Assembly (NCBI RefSeq): GCF_016865485.1
Contig: NZ_AP024452.1
Span: forward strand, 1,944,501 to 2,008,500
Length of the DNA: 64,000 bases
DNA from: Luteitalea sp. TBR-22
GTDB taxonomy: Bacteria > Acidobacteriota > Vicinamibacteria > Vicinamibacterales > Vicinamibacteraceae
Direction of reading: 5' to 3'
In this document: positions 23,146-33,035 of the stretch, in pieces
How the letters are laid out: each line of letters begins with the position of its first letter
Numbering within the stretch: the stretch's first letter is position 1
The notes under the pieces: model-generated
What the model was told of the DNA's origin: nothing
Seen by the model: only the letters and a program-made list of their open reading frames with translations
Databases searched by the model: none
Position numbers and translations under genes: made by a program

Positions 23146-24051
23146 GTGGGCAAGGTTCGGCGGGGCATCGGCGGGTTCTGGTGTGCGGTCGGGGTTGTGG
23201 TGTGGATGGCGGCGGCGGCCGCTGCGGCTGGCGCGCGTGCCGACCATCCCGCGTGCGAGGCGGCCCGCGCCGCACGAGAGGCGTTCGACATGCAGATCCC
23301 GTTCGAGGTCATCGACGGGCGCATCTACGTGCAGGTGATGGCCAACGGGCGTGGCCCGTTCCGCTTCGCCCTCGACACGGGCGCCAGCGGCCTCGGTCGC
23401 GCCGATGCCAGCCTCGTCGCCGCCCTCGGCCTGGCCATCAGCCCGCCCGTCGCGAACTCGGACGGCGTGGCCACCGCGGCGGCCGACACCACCACGCTCG
23501 ACGTCCTCGACGTCGGCGGGCTCGTGAAGCGGGACCTGCGGGTGATCACTCGCGACTACAACCGGGGCATGTCTCCCGCCGCCGCCCTTTCGGGCATCGT
23601 GGCGCGCGAGTTCTTCGCCGACGGCCTGCTCGTGATCGACTACCCGCGGAGGCTGGTCTCGTTCAGCCGGCGCCTCGCGCTGTCGCCCACGCAGGAGGGA
23701 GCACTGCGCTACGAGCGTCCGTTTCGCGTGCCGGTGTCGGTCGGGTCGCTGGTGGTCGAGGGGAACCTCGACACCGGCGCCAACGTCGCCTTCGTACTGC
23801 CTCGCGCGCTGTTCGAGCGGGTCCCGGGGACGCCCCTCGAGCCGGTGGGGCAGGGGCGCCTGGCCAACACCACGGTGGACGCCTGGCGTTCCACGGTCCA
23901 CGGCCCGTTCGTGATCGGGCAGGCCAGTCTCGAGGACGTCGAGGTGCGCGTCTCGGCGCGGTACCCGGAACTGCTGGTGGGCGCCCATGCCCTGCAGTCG
24001 TTCGTAGTGGTCATCGACCAGCGATCGCGCGCGCTCGCCGTGTGTCGGTGA
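23146..24051 (+). CDS. Secreted retropepsin-like aspartic protease homologue
   Basis: A 301-residue protein from GTG 23146 with a signal-like leader (residues 8-31). It carries two D-T-G motifs: 'FRFALDTGASGLGRAD' (Asp about 78) and 'GNLDTGANVAFVLP' (Asp about 208), i.e. a tandem two-lobe aspartyl-protease-like protein. The lobes include 'GIVAREFFADGLLVIDYPRRLVSF', typical of this bacterial family (Asp_protease_2). It may be a periplasmic peptidase, but activity of such tandem bacterial forms is largely untested. It is divergent from the amidohydrolase gene. Confidence 0.82.
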   Translation: MGKVRRGIGGFWCAVGVVVWMAAAAAAAGARADHPACEAARAAREAFDMQIPFEVIDGRIYVQVMANGRGPFRFALDTGASGLGRADASLVAALGLAISPPVANSDGVATAAADTTTLDVLDVGGLVKRDLRVITRDYNRGMSPAAALSGIVAREFFADGLLVIDYPRRLVSFSRRLALSPTQEGALRYERPFRVPVSVGSLVVEGNLDTGANVAFVLPRALFERVPGTPLEPVGQGRLANTTVDAWRSTVHGPFVIGQASLEDVEVRVSARYPELLVGAHALQSFVVVIDQRSRALAVCR

Positions 24052-24090
24052 CCCTCCGGCGGCAGCTTGCCTTCGGCTCCCTCGGGAGCG

Positions 24091-25602
24091 ATGATGGCCG
24101 CCACCACAATGCTCCGGCTTGGCGCCACGGCGCTCGCGGTCGCGATCCCCGCCACCCTCGTGCTCGCGGCGCTGCCGTTCCTGCAGCTCGGGGATGGCAC
24201 AAACCTGCCGCAACTGGCGCTGTTCGTCGGCCGGCTGCATCCCACCGTGCTGCACCTGCCGGTGGCGTTGCTGATCCTTGCGCTGCTGCTCGAGGCGACG
24301 CGCCTGCCGTGGCTGGCGCGCCTCGCCCCGGACTTCCCACCGAGCGTCCTCGCGTCGGTGCTCTGGCTGGCTTCGTTGACTGGCCTTGGCGCTGCGGTCG
24401 CCGGCTGGTGCCTGTCGCACGAAGGCGGCTACGACGCAGACCTCCTCGGCCGGCACCTGTGGGCCGGCGTCGCGACGGCGACCGGCGCGTTCGTGTGCCT
24501 GGTGCTGCACACACTGGCGATCGCGCGGCCTGACCGCACAGCCCTCCGGCACCTGCTGACCCTCGTCGTGCTGGTCACGGGCGGGGTGATGGTCGTCGCC
24601 GCGCACGCCGGGGGCAGCCTGACGCATGGCGAGGACTACCTGACCGAGCACGCGCCCACGCCGATCCGTCGGCTCGCGGGCCTGCCGATCCCGCGCGATC
24701 GATCGCTCGAACGTCGCACGGCCATCGCCGATCGCGAGGTCTTCGACGGTGTCGCCCTGCGCGTCCTCGAGCGGCACTGCACCGCCTGTCACAACCCAGG
24801 CAAGCGCAAGGGCGATCTGGCGATGGATACGCACGCCGGCGTGATGGCTGGTGGCGTGTCGGGGCCCGTCGTGATTGCCGGCGTCGCGGCCGAGAGCGAA
24901 CTCCTCAGGCGGCTACACCTGCCGCTCGACGACAAGAAGCACATGCCGCCGAAGGGACGGCCGTCGCTGACCGACGACGAGATGGCGGTGCTGACCTGGT
25001 GGGTGGCGGCGGGGGCGCCCGCGGCGGGCACGCTCAGGACGGCCAAGGCGCCGGCCGAGGTGCGCGCCGCCTTCTCGCGGATCCTGCCGGAGTCCGAACG
25101 ACAGGAGATCGAGGCGCACCAGCGTCGACAGGCCGCCGAGTACGAGGCGACCCTCGCGTCACTGCGGGCGTCCGTGCCCGGCTCGCTGCGGGCGATCGTG
25201 CCCGGGGAGCGCGAGCTCGAGTACACGGCGGCGGTGGCAGGCAAGGCCTTCGGCGACGCGGAACTGGCGAAGCTGTCGGCGGTGGGCCGCGATCTGGTCT
25301 GGCTCGACCTGTCGCGCACGGCGGTCACCGACGCGGGCCTGAAGGCCCTGACCACGATGCCGAACCTGGAACACCTCGACCTGCGCGAGACGGCGATCGG
25401 CGATGCCGGCGTCGCGGCACTCGCGCCGCTTGCCAACCTCCGGACGCTCGGCCTCTACGGCACGGCGGTGTCCGACGAGGGGGTGCCCTCGATCCAGCGG
25501 CTGGCGGGCGTGACGCGGGTCTACGTCGGTGGCACGCGGGTGACCGAGCGCGGCATCGCGGCGCTCCGCACCGCGCGGAAGGACCTGCGCATCGCGCCCT
25601 GA
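24091..25602 (+). CDS. Membrane-anchored heme protein with DUF2231, PSCyt1-like and LRR parts
   Basis: A 503-residue protein. Residues 1-185 form about five transmembrane helices ('LPQLALFVGRLHPTVLHLPVALLILALLLEA', 'LLGRHLWAGVATATGAFVCLVLHTLA' as separate helices), the DUF2231 pattern. A planctomycete-type cytochrome segment follows: 'VLERHCTACHNPGKRKGDLAMDT' with CxxCH heme motif (Cys about 230) and 'KKHMPPKGRPSLTDDEMAVLTWWVAAGAP'. Residues about 375-500 are leucine-rich repeats ('LVWLDLSRTAVTDAGLKAL', 'LEHLDLRETAIGDAGVAAL'). It is followed 45 bp downstream by the DUF1549/DUF1553 gene, so it probably functions with it. ATG 24091 chosen; TTG 24067 is alternative. Confidence 0.85.
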   Translation: MMAATTMLRLGATALAVAIPATLVLAALPFLQLGDGTNLPQLALFVGRLHPTVLHLPVALLILALLLEATRLPWLARLAPDFPPSVLASVLWLASLTGLGAAVAGWCLSHEGGYDADLLGRHLWAGVATATGAFVCLVLHTLAIARPDRTALRHLLTLVVLVTGGVMVVAAHAGGSLTHGEDYLTEHAPTPIRRLAGLPIPRDRSLERRTAIADREVFDGVALRVLERHCTACHNPGKRKGDLAMDTHAGVMAGGVSGPVVIAGVAAESELLRRLHLPLDDKKHMPPKGRPSLTDDEMAVLTWWVAAGAPAAGTLRTAKAPAEVRAAFSRILPESERQEIEAHQRRQAAEYEATLASLRASVPGSLRAIVPGERELEYTAAVAGKAFGDAELAKLSAVGRDLVWLDLSRTAVTDAGLKALTTMPNLEHLDLRETAIGDAGVAALAPLANLRTLGLYGTAVSDEGVPSIQRLAGVTRVYVGGTRVTERGIAALRTARKDLRIAP

Positions 25603-25647
25603 GCGCTTGCGCCTCTGCATCGGCGACGACTATCCTCCGCAGCACGG

Positions 25648-28600
25648 ATGAGAGCCCAGCGGATCCTGCTGCTCGCCTCGGCGGTGCTCGTGGCGAGCCT
25701 CGTCGCGGCGGTGGCGCCGCACGTGACGTGGCGCCGCGCCAAGGCGGCCCCGGCGCCTGCCGCGGCGTCTGCCGCCCTGCCGGGCACGATCTCGTTCAAC
25801 CGGGACATCCGCCCGATTCTGGTCGCCCACTGCTTCCGCTGCCACGGCGTCGATCCCGGCGCTCGCGAGGCGGAGCTGCGTCTCGATCGGCCGGAGTTCG
25901 CCTTCGCGCCCCGCAAGAACGGCCAGCCGGTGATCGTCAAGGGCGACCCGGCACGCAGCCCGCTGATGCGGCGCATCCTGTCGAGCGACCCCGAGACGGT
26001 GATGCCGCCGCCCGAGACGCACAAGACCCTGGCGCCACGCGAGATCGCGCTGCTCGAGCGCTGGATCAGGGAAGGCGCGCCCTACGAGCCGCACTGGGCC
26101 TTCATCCCGCCGGTCCGCCCGGCCCTCCCGGACGTCCAGGGCTCGGCGTCCAACCCGATCGATCGCTTCGTGCGGTCGCGCCTGAAGGAGGAGGGGCTGA
26201 CGCCCAACCCGGAGGCCGATCGTCACACGCTGATCCGTCGCGTCACGCTCGACCTGACGGGCCTGCCGCCGACGCCCGCGGAGGTCGACGCCTTCGTGCG
26301 CGACACGTCACCTGGTGCGTACGAGGCGCTGGTCGACCGCCTGCTGGCGCGTCCGAGCTACGGCGAGCACCGCGCCCGGTACTGGCTCGACGCCGTCCGC
26401 TACGCCGACACGCACGGCTATCACTTCGACAACTACCGCAGCATCTGGCCCTATCGCGACTGGGTCATCGACGCCTTCAACGCCAACCAGCCCTTCGACC
26501 GGTTCACGCTCGAACAGATCGCCGGCGACCTGCTGCCCAGGCCGACGGCGACTCAGCTCATCGCGACCGGGTTCATCCGGGCGGGGATGAGCACCAACGA
26601 GGGCGGGACGATTCCCGAGGAGAACCTGGCCAACTACGCGACCGATCGCGTCGAGACGACGTCGCAGGTGTGGCTGGGGCTGACCATGGGCTGCGCGCGC
26701 TGCCACGATCACAAGTTCGATCCGATCAGCGCGAAGGACTTCTACAGCATGGCGGCATTCTTCCGGAACACGACGCAGCCGGCCATGGACGGCAACGTGA
26801 TGGACTCGCCGCCAGTCCTCCGCATCCCGCGCCCGGAAGACGCCGCGCGCGACGCGGCGCTCCCCGGAGAGATCGATCGCGCCACGCAGCTCTACGACGC
26901 GCACCTCGAAGCGGCCGACGCCGCCTTCATGGCGTGGCAGCAGACGCAGGGAACCGACGACCTGCCGACGATCGCGGCGGACGGGCTCGAGCTCCGCCTG
27001 CTCACCGACGGCACCGAGCCGGCCATCCTGCGCAACGCGGCCGCCGACGGGCCGCCGATCACCTTCACGGGCGGACGCCCGCAGGTCGTGACGTCCCCGC
27101 ACGGACCGGCGCTCCGCCTGCCGATGGGCGTGACGGCGGCGCTCGGGTCGTTCGGCGACTTCGAGTCCGACGAGCCCTTCTCGATCGCCGCGTGGGTGCA
27201 ACTTCCCGACAACGTCGACGGTGCCCTGCTGGCCCGGATGGACGTCGCCAACGGCTCGCGCGGGTGGGACATCTGGCTGAAGGGCAGTCGCATCGGGCTG
27301 CGGATGATCGGCGCGTGGAACCAGGACGCGCTGAGCGTTGTCACCCGCGGGGCGGTGTCGCCGCAGGGCTGGCACCACGTGCTCGTCACGTACGACGGAT
27401 CGCGTCAGGCGAGGGGCGTGAGCATCTACTACGACGGCAGGCGCCAGTCGGTGTATGAGGAAGTGGACTCCCTGCGCGGGTCCATCCGCACCAAGACCCC
27501 GCTTCGGCTGAACCGCCGCAGCACCGGTGAGGGGGCCGGTGGTGCAGCCGTGCACGACCTGCGCGTGTATCGACGGACCCTGACGAGGGCCGAGGCGCAG
27601 GTGCTGGCCCGGCGGATCGCGCTGGAAGACGTCCTGTCCACGCCCCCCGACGCGCGCACCGACGCGCAACTGTTGCCGCTGCGCGACTACTACCTGGCGT
27701 TCGTCGACCAGGAGGCCATGCAGCACCAGCGGGCCCTGCAGCGCCTGGTCGACGAGTTCGAGGGCGTGAAGTCCAGGTCGAAGGTCACGCTCGTCGCCGA
27801 GGAGAAGCCCGGCGAAACGCCCTTCGCGCACATCCTCGTCAGGGGCCAGTACGACCAGGAGGGACCGCGGGTCGGCGCGGCTGTCCCGGCGGTGCTGCCG
27901 CCGATGCCGAGGGGCGCGCCCGCCAACCGCCTCGGACTCGCGCGATGGTTGACCCGGCCGGACCATCCGCTCACCGCGCGTGTCAACGTCAACCGCTTCT
28001 GGGCCCAGGTCTTCGGCCAGGGCATCGTCGCGACCCCCGGCGAGTTCGGCATCACCGGCGAGGCTCCGACCAACCAGCCGCTGCTCGACTGGCTGGCCGT
28101 CGAGTTCCGCGAGTCGGGGTGGAACGTCAAGGCGCTCTTCCGGCTGATGGTGACCTCGGCCACCTACAAGCAGTCCGCGGTCGCCAGCCAGGAGAAGCGC
28201 GAGAAGGATCCCGACAATCGGCTGCTCTCGCGCGGGCCGCGTTTCCGCATGCACGGCGAGATGATTCGCGACCTGGCGCTGCGCGCGTCGGGCCTGCTGT
28301 CGGATCGGCGTGGTGGGCCGAGCGTCAAGCCGTACCAGCCGGCGGGGATCTGGGAAACCGTGGCGATGGAGGAGAGCAACACCAAGATCTACGTCGCCGA
28401 CCGCGGCGAGGCCAACTATCGCCGCAGCCTCTACACCTTCTGGAAGCGCGCCGCGCCGCCGCCGTCGATGGAGACCTTCAACGCGCCGACCCGCGAGCAG
28501 TGCGCCGTCGATCGCGAGCGGACCAACACCCCGCTGCAGGCCCTGGTGACGATGAACGACGTGCAGTTCGTGGAGGCGTCGCGTCGTCTCGCGGAGGTGG

Positions 28601-28872
28601 CCATCAAGGAGCGCGGAGCCGACGATGCGGCGCGCCTCGACGCGATGGCGGTACGTGTGCTCAGTCGTCCGCTCGCGCGTGCCGAGCGCGATGCGCTGGC
28701 GCCGGTGGTGCGCGATCTCCGGCAGCGCTATGCCGCCGACCGCACGAAGGCGAAGGCGTTGATCACGACGGGCGACTCGACGCCCGACCCGGCGATTCCC
28801 GTGCCCGAACTCGCCGCCTGGACCATGGTGGCGAGCCTGTTCCTGAACCTCGACGAGGCGCTCAACAAGTGA
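25648..28872 (+). CDS. Planctomycete-type cytochrome protein: PSCyt1-DUF1549-LamG-DUF1553
   Basis: A 1074-residue exported protein. After an N-terminal hydrophobic segment comes '[23 protein letters not shown]' with heme motif CFRCH (Cys about 62), then DUF1549/PSCyt2 (about 165-375, including '[14 protein letters not shown]' and '[14 protein letters not shown]', a second CxxCH near 348). A LamG/concanavalin-like domain (about 490-655, '[21 protein letters not shown]', '[12 protein letters not shown]') and DUF1553 (about 755-1040) follow. Function is unknown in general; it is assumed to act in oxidative use of polymers or sugars at the cell surface. Its stop overlaps the DUF1501 gene start (GTGA). 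Confidence 0.92.
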   Translation: MRAQRILLLASAVLVASLVAAVAPHVTWRRAKAAPAPAAASAALPGTISFNRDIRPILVAHCFRCHGVDPGAREAELRLDRPEFAFAPRKNGQPVIVKGDPARSPLMRRILSSDPETVMPPPETHKTLAPREIALLERWIREGAPYEPHWAFIPPVRPALPDVQGSASNPIDRFVRSRLKEEGLTPNPEADRHTLIRRVTLDLTGLPPTPAEVDAFVRDTSPGAYEALVDRLLARPSYGEHRARYWLDAVRYADTHGYHFDNYRSIWPYRDWVIDAFNANQPFDRFTLEQIAGDLLPRPTATQLIATGFIRAGMSTNEGGTIPEENLANYATDRVETTSQVWLGLTMGCARCHDHKFDPISAKDFYSMAAFFRNTTQPAMDGNVMDSPPVLRIPRPEDAARDAALPGEIDRATQLYDAHLEAADAAFMAWQQTQGTDDLPTIAADGLELRLLTDGTEPAILRNAAADGPPITFTGGRPQVVTSPHGPALRLPMGVTAALGSFGDFESDEPFSIAAWVQLPDNVDGALLARMDVANGSRGWDIWLKGSRIGLRMIGAWNQDALSVVTRGAVSPQGWHHVLVTYDGSRQARGVSIYYDGRRQSVYEEVDSLRGSIRTKTPLRLNRRSTGEGAGGAAVHDLRVYRRTLTRAEAQVLARRIALEDVLSTPPDARTDAQLLPLRDYYLAFVDQEAMQHQRALQRLVDEFEGVKSRSKVTLVAEEKPGETPFAHILVRGQYDQEGPRVGAAVPAVLPPMPRGAPANRLGLARWLTRPDHPLTARVNVNRFWAQVFGQGIVATPGEFGITGEAPTNQPLLDWLAVEFRESGWNVKALFRLMVTSATYKQSAVASQEKREKDPDNRLLSRGPRFRMHGEMIRDLALRASGLLSDRRGGPSVKPYQPAGIWETVAMEESNTKIYVADRGEANYRRSLYTFWKRAAPPPSMETFNAPTREQCAVDRERTNTPLQALVTMNDVQFVEASRRLAEVAIKERGADDAARLDAMAVRVLSRPLARAERDALAPVVRDLRQRYAADRTKAKALITTGDSTPDPAIPVPELAAWTMVASLFLNLDEALNK

Positions 28873-30344
28873 CCGAGAAGGCGCGGCACCCGCACTGCTC
28901 CGGCGGCGACGAACTGTTGCTGACCCGTCGCGAACTCCTGGCGCAGGCCGGCCGCGGCATCGGCTCGGTGGCGGTTGCGTCGATGTTGGGCGGCGCGAGC
29001 CTGCTGGCCGGGGCACCGGGCGGCCTCCCGAGCCTGCCGCACTTCCGGCCGAAGGCGCGTCGCGCCATCTGGCTGTTCCCGGCGGGCGCGCCGTCGCAAC
29101 TCGACACCTGGGACTACAAGCCGAAGCTGCGCGCGATGTTCGGCAAGGACCTGCCGCCGTCGGTCCGCGGCGACCAGCGGCTCACCACCATGACCTCGAA
29201 GCAGAAGGGCTTCCCGGTCGCACCGAGCCTCTTCAGGTTCGCGCAGCACGGGCAGAGCGGCATGTGGGTGAGCGAACTCTTCCCGCACACCGCCCGCATC
29301 GTCGATCGCATCGCGCTCGTCAGGTCGCTCCACACCGAGGCCATCAACCACGAGCCGGCCACCATCGCCGTCAATTCGGGCAACCAACTGCCTGGCCGGC
29401 CCTGCCTCGGGTCGTGGCTGTCGTACGGGCTCGGGAGCCTGAACGAGAACCTGCCGACGTTCGTCGTGATGACGTCGACCTACACCAACAAGTCGAACGT
29501 CCAGGCGTTGTCGGCGCGGATGTGGAGCAGCGGCTTCATCCCGGCGCGCCATTCAGGCGTGTCGGTCCGAGGGGCCGGTGATCCGGTGCTGTACCTGAGC
29601 GACCCCGACGGCGTCGATCGGGAGACCCGACGACGGATGCTCGACGGCGTGCAGGCGCTCAACACGCAGCATGCCGATGCCATCGGCGACCCCGACACCG
29701 ACACGCGCATCGCCCAGTACGAGATGGCGTTTCGCATGCAGGCCTCGGTGCCCGAGCTGACCGACGTGCGCGGCGAGCCCGAGTCGGTGCTCGGGCTCTA
29801 CGGCGACGATGTGCGGAGGCCGGGCACGTTCGCCGCCAACTGCCTCCTGGCGCGGCGGATGATCGAGCGTGGGGTCCGCTTCGTGCAGATCTACCATCGC
29901 GGGTGGGACTCGCACACCAACCTCCCGCACCAGCACCGGCTGCAGGCCCAGGACACCGATCGGGGCACGTACGGCCTGATCACGGACCTGGCGCAGCGCG
30001 GGCTGCTCGAGGACACGCTGGTCATCTGGGGCGGCGAGTTCGGGCGCACGGTCTACTCGCAGGGCACGCTCAAGGAAGACAACTACGGCCGCGACCACCA
30101 CCCGCGCTGCTATTCGATGTGGATGGCCGGGGGCGGGGTCAAGGCGGGCACCGTGTTCGGCGAGACCGACGACTTCAGCTACAACATCACCAAGGACCCG
30201 GTGCACCAGCGCGACCTGCACGCGACCATCCTCAACCTCTTCGGCCTCGATCACGATGCCTTCACGTTCCGCCACCAGGGCCTCGACCAGAAGCTCGTCG
30301 GCGTCGAGGCGCCGGCCCACGTCGTGAAGGGGTTGATCGCCTGA
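28869..30344 (+). CDS. DUF1501 protein
   Basis: A 491-residue protein from GTG 28869, overlapping the previous stop by four bases, so translationally coupled. It has a Tat-like leader ('[22 protein letters not shown]') and the DUF1501 pattern of a sulfatase/alkaline-phosphatase-like fold: '[20 protein letters not shown]', '[11 protein letters not shown]', '[22 protein letters not shown]', '[19 protein letters not shown]', '[11 protein letters not shown]'. DUF1501 and DUF1553 genes are nearly always paired in Planctomycetes and some Acidobacteria; the common substrate is unknown. Confidence 0.92.
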   Translation: MTEKARHPHCSGGDELLLTRRELLAQAGRGIGSVAVASMLGGASLLAGAPGGLPSLPHFRPKARRAIWLFPAGAPSQLDTWDYKPKLRAMFGKDLPPSVRGDQRLTTMTSKQKGFPVAPSLFRFAQHGQSGMWVSELFPHTARIVDRIALVRSLHTEAINHEPATIAVNSGNQLPGRPCLGSWLSYGLGSLNENLPTFVVMTSTYTNKSNVQALSARMWSSGFIPARHSGVSVRGAGDPVLYLSDPDGVDRETRRRMLDGVQALNTQHADAIGDPDTDTRIAQYEMAFRMQASVPELTDVRGEPESVLGLYGDDVRRPGTFAANCLLARRMIERGVRFVQIYHRGWDSHTNLPHQHRLQAQDTDRGTYGLITDLAQRGLLEDTLVIWGGEFGRTVYSQGTLKEDNYGRDHHPRCYSMWMAGGGVKAGTVFGETDDFSYNITKDPVHQRDLHATILNLFGLDHDAFTFRHQGLDQKLVGVEAPAHVVKGLIA

Positions 30345-30479
30345 GCCGGTGCGTGCTTGCCGTGGCGACCGACATGGGCGAGTATCGCTGCGCCCGGGCA
30401 GCGGACACCGGGCACCGGTCTCCGGGCAGCCAGGGCCGTAGGCGGGGAGCAGGCCGGTGCGAAGGTCGAGAGTGAACAG

Positions 30480-31682
30480 ATGAACCATCAAGACAGTCGA
30501 CAGCCGGTGGTCGTGCGGCGGCGGACGTTCCTGGCCGCAGGCGCCGGCGTGCTCGCGGCGGCGCTGCCCGCGGCGGCGCAACGGCGGGCAGGGACGCCCA
30601 CGCAGATGCACGTCTACATCGGCACGTACACCAACGGCACGAGCAAGGGGATCTACCGCGCCCGCCTCGACCTCGCGACGGGCACCGTGTCGGCGCCCGA
30701 ACTTGCCGCGACGCAGACCAATCCGAGCTTCCTGGCGCTCCACCCGACGCGGCCGCTGCTGTACGCGATCAGCGAAACCGGCACGTTCGGCGACAAGCCC
30801 ACCGGGTCGGTGTCGGCGTACGCCATGGATTCCGCGACCGGGGCACTGACCGCACTCAACCAGGTGAGCTCCGGTGGCAACGGCCCCGCGCACGTGTCGG
30901 TGACGCCGGATGGCCGCACGGTGCTGGTGGCCAACTACGGCGGCGGCACCGTCGCGTCGTACGCCGTCGGCGCTGACGGACGTCTCAGCGAGCCCGTGTC
31001 GGTGGTCGCGCATCAGGGCAGCAGCGTCCATCCCAAGCGGCAGACCAAACCGTACGCGCACTCGATCAAGGCTGCCCCTTCCGGTGCGTTCGTCTACGCG
31101 GCCGACCTGGGGGCTGACAAGGTGTTCGTCTACCGGCTCGACCCGAAGACCTCCGCGCTGTCGCCCGCATCTCCCGCGTCGGTCGCCGCAAGTCCGGGAT
31201 CGGGGCCGCGCCACATGGCCTTCCACCCGCGCGCGCCGTTCCTGTACGTGATCAACGAACTCGCGCTCACGGTTGCCGTCTATCGCCGCGACGCGTCGAC
31301 CGGGGCGCTCACCGAGGTGCAGTCGATCGGCACGCTGCCGGCCGGCGTGCCCAACGACCCGGCGTTCAGCACCGCGGAGGTGCAGGTGCATCCGTCGGGC
31401 AGGTTCCTCTACGGCTCCAACCGCGGTCACGACTCCCTTGTGGTCTTCGCGATCGACGAGGCCACCGGCCGCCTGACGCTCGTGCAGCACGAGCCGACGC
31501 AGGGCAAGACGCCGCGCGGGTTCGGCATCGACCCGACGGGCCGCTACCTGCTGGCAGGCAACCAGCGGTCGGACACGCTCGTCGTGTTCCGCATCGACGA
31601 GAAGACTGGCCGATTGACGCCGACGGGGCAGTCGATCGGCATCGGCGCGCCGGTGAGCGTCGTCTTCGCGGCGGTCCGCTAG
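30480..31682 (+). CDS. Lactonase-family seven-bladed propeller (6-phosphogluconolactonase-like), Tat-exported
   Basis: A 400-residue protein with Tat motif 'RRRTFLAAGAGVLAAALPA'. The mature part is the lactonase beta-propeller (PF10282): 'VYIGTYTNGTSKGIYRARLDLATG', 'NPSFLALHPTRPLLYAI', 'GGNGPAHVSVTPDGRTVLVANYGGGTVASY' (in pieces), 'GSGPRHMAFHP', 'GSNRGHDSLVVFAID', 'PRGFGIDPTGRYLLAGNQ'. Cytosolic members hydrolyse 6-phosphogluconolactone; an exported one probably opens a sugar lactone. Its position after the heme/DUF1553/DUF1501 genes and before an MFS carrier fits sugar-acid use, by inference. Confidence 0.88.
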   Translation: MNHQDSRQPVVVRRRTFLAAGAGVLAAALPAAAQRRAGTPTQMHVYIGTYTNGTSKGIYRARLDLATGTVSAPELAATQTNPSFLALHPTRPLLYAISETGTFGDKPTGSVSAYAMDSATGALTALNQVSSGGNGPAHVSVTPDGRTVLVANYGGGTVASYAVGADGRLSEPVSVVAHQGSSVHPKRQTKPYAHSIKAAPSGAFVYAADLGADKVFVYRLDPKTSALSPASPASVAASPGSGPRHMAFHPRAPFLYVINELALTVAVYRRDASTGALTEVQSIGTLPAGVPNDPAFSTAEVQVHPSGRFLYGSNRGHDSLVVFAIDEATGRLTLVQHEPTQGKTPRGFGIDPTGRYLLAGNQRSDTLVVFRIDEKTGRLTPTGQSIGIGAPVSVVFAAVR

Positions 31683-31691
31683 CGCCATCGA

Positions 31692-31713
31692 CCGTCGACC
31701 TGAAGGTCGACGG
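31692..31713 (+). repeat. REP-like perfect palindrome
   Basis: CCGTCGACCT, two spacer bases (GA), AGGTCGACGG; perfect 10-bp arms, ten bases after the lactonase stop. A similar palindrome is at 53127-53146. Confidence 0.6.
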
Positions 31714-31743
31714 CTACGAGTGCGTCACGGTCGCGATGCCCTC

Positions 31744-31785
31744 ACTCCCGATTCCCGACTCCCGATTCCCGACTCCCGCCTCCCG
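31744..31785 (+). repeat. Heptamer tandem array, (A/C)NTCCCG type
   Basis: Six units: actcccg, attcccg, actcccg, attcccg, actcccg, cctcccg. The array touches the start codon of the MFS gene. Confidence 0.75.
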
Positions 31786-33033
31786 ATGCCCTACAGACAC
31801 CGCGTCCTCGGCCTGCTGTTCCTCCTGTCGATGGTCACGTACCTCGACCGCGTGTGCATCGCGGTCGCCGGCCCCGAGATGCAGAAGGATCTCGGGCTGT
31901 CGCCGTCGCAGTGGGGCTGGGTCGTCGGCATCTTCGCGCTCTCGTATGCGCTGTTCGAGATTCCGTCCGGCGCGCTCGGGGACCGGATCGGCCCGCGCAA
32001 GGTCCTGACGCGCATCGTGTTGTGGTGGTCCGCGTTCACGAGCGCCACCGGCCTGGTGTCGAACTACTACGTGCTGCTCGCCACGCGCTTCGCCTTCGGC
32101 ATGGGCGAGGCCGGCGCCTATCCGAACGCCTCGTCAGCCATCTCGCGCTGGTTCCCGCTGGCCGAGCGGGCGCGGGCGCACGGCACGGTGTGGATGGCCA
32201 GCCGTGTCGGCGGGGCGCTCACGCCGCTGCTCGTGGTGCCCATCGTGCAGGCGTGGGGGTGGCGGAGCGCCTTCTACATCTTCGGCCTGATCGGCGTCGC
32301 GTGGGCGGCGGCCTGGTACTGGTGGTACCGCGATTACCCGACGGAGATGCCGGGCGTGACGACCGAGGAACTGGCGCACATCGGCGAGTCGTCGAGCCGG
32401 CGGGCGCACCACTCCCTGCCGTGGGCCCAGGTCGTCAAGAGCCGCAACTTCTGGATCATCCTGCTCATGTACCACGCGTACTGCTGGGGCTCGTACTTCT
32501 ACGTGTCGTGGATGCCGACGTACCTGCGGCTCGGGCGCGGGTTCACGGCCGACGAGATGAAGATCTACGCGATGCTGCCGTTCGTGGCCGGCGCAGTCGG
32601 CAACCTGACCGGCGGATCGATCAGTGACATCCTGGTCCGTCGCTTCGGCTTGCGCAACGGTCGTCGCTTCGTGGCGGCCGCCGGGCTCGCCGCCTCGGCG
32701 CTCTGCCTCTTCGGCACGGCCGTCGTCGAGAACCGCCTGCTGGCCGTGGCGCTGCTGACGATGGGGTACTTCAGCATGGACTGCATGCTGCCGGTGTCGT
32801 GGGCGGTGTGCGTGGACGTGGGCAGGCGGCACGCCGGGGCCGTGACCGGCGCCATGAACTCGGCCGGTCAGATCGGCTCGTTCCTGTCGTCGATCGCGTT
32901 CGGCGCGCTCGTGGACGCCTTCGGTGGGCGCTACGACGTCCCCTTGATGCTCTTCAGCGGCGCGCTGCTGCTCGCGGCCTTGCTGTTCCTGGCCATCGAC
33001 GCGTCGACGCCCCTTGTCGACGAGGTCGCCTGA
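31786..33033 (+). CDS. MFS transporter, anion:cation symporter (ACS) type
   Basis: A 415-residue protein with 12 hydrophobic helices. 'MVTYLDRVCIAVAGPEMQKDLGLSPSQWGWVVGIFALSYALFEIP' (in part) and 'GALGDRIGPRKVLT' are the ACS-family signature in the first two helices and loop 2-3; 'RFAFGMGEAGAYPNASSAISRWFP' is the family's helix-4 motif. ACS members import hexuronates, galactonate, glucarate and similar organic anions. The start ATG follows a heptamer array directly, with no clear ribosome site. Two bases separate it from the next gene. Substrate not determinable. Confidence 0.9.
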   Translation: MPYRHRVLGLLFLLSMVTYLDRVCIAVAGPEMQKDLGLSPSQWGWVVGIFALSYALFEIPSGALGDRIGPRKVLTRIVLWWSAFTSATGLVSNYYVLLATRFAFGMGEAGAYPNASSAISRWFPLAERARAHGTVWMASRVGGALTPLLVVPIVQAWGWRSAFYIFGLIGVAWAAAWYWWYRDYPTEMPGVTTEELAHIGESSSRRAHHSLPWAQVVKSRNFWIILLMYHAYCWGSYFYVSWMPTYLRLGRGFTADEMKIYAMLPFVAGAVGNLTGGSISDILVRRFGLRNGRRFVAAAGLAASALCLFGTAVVENRLLAVALLTMGYFSMDCMLPVSWAVCVDVGRRHAGAVTGAMNSAGQIGSFLSSIAFGALVDAFGGRYDVPLMLFSGALLLAALLFLAIDASTPLVDEVA

Positions 33034-33035
33034 CC

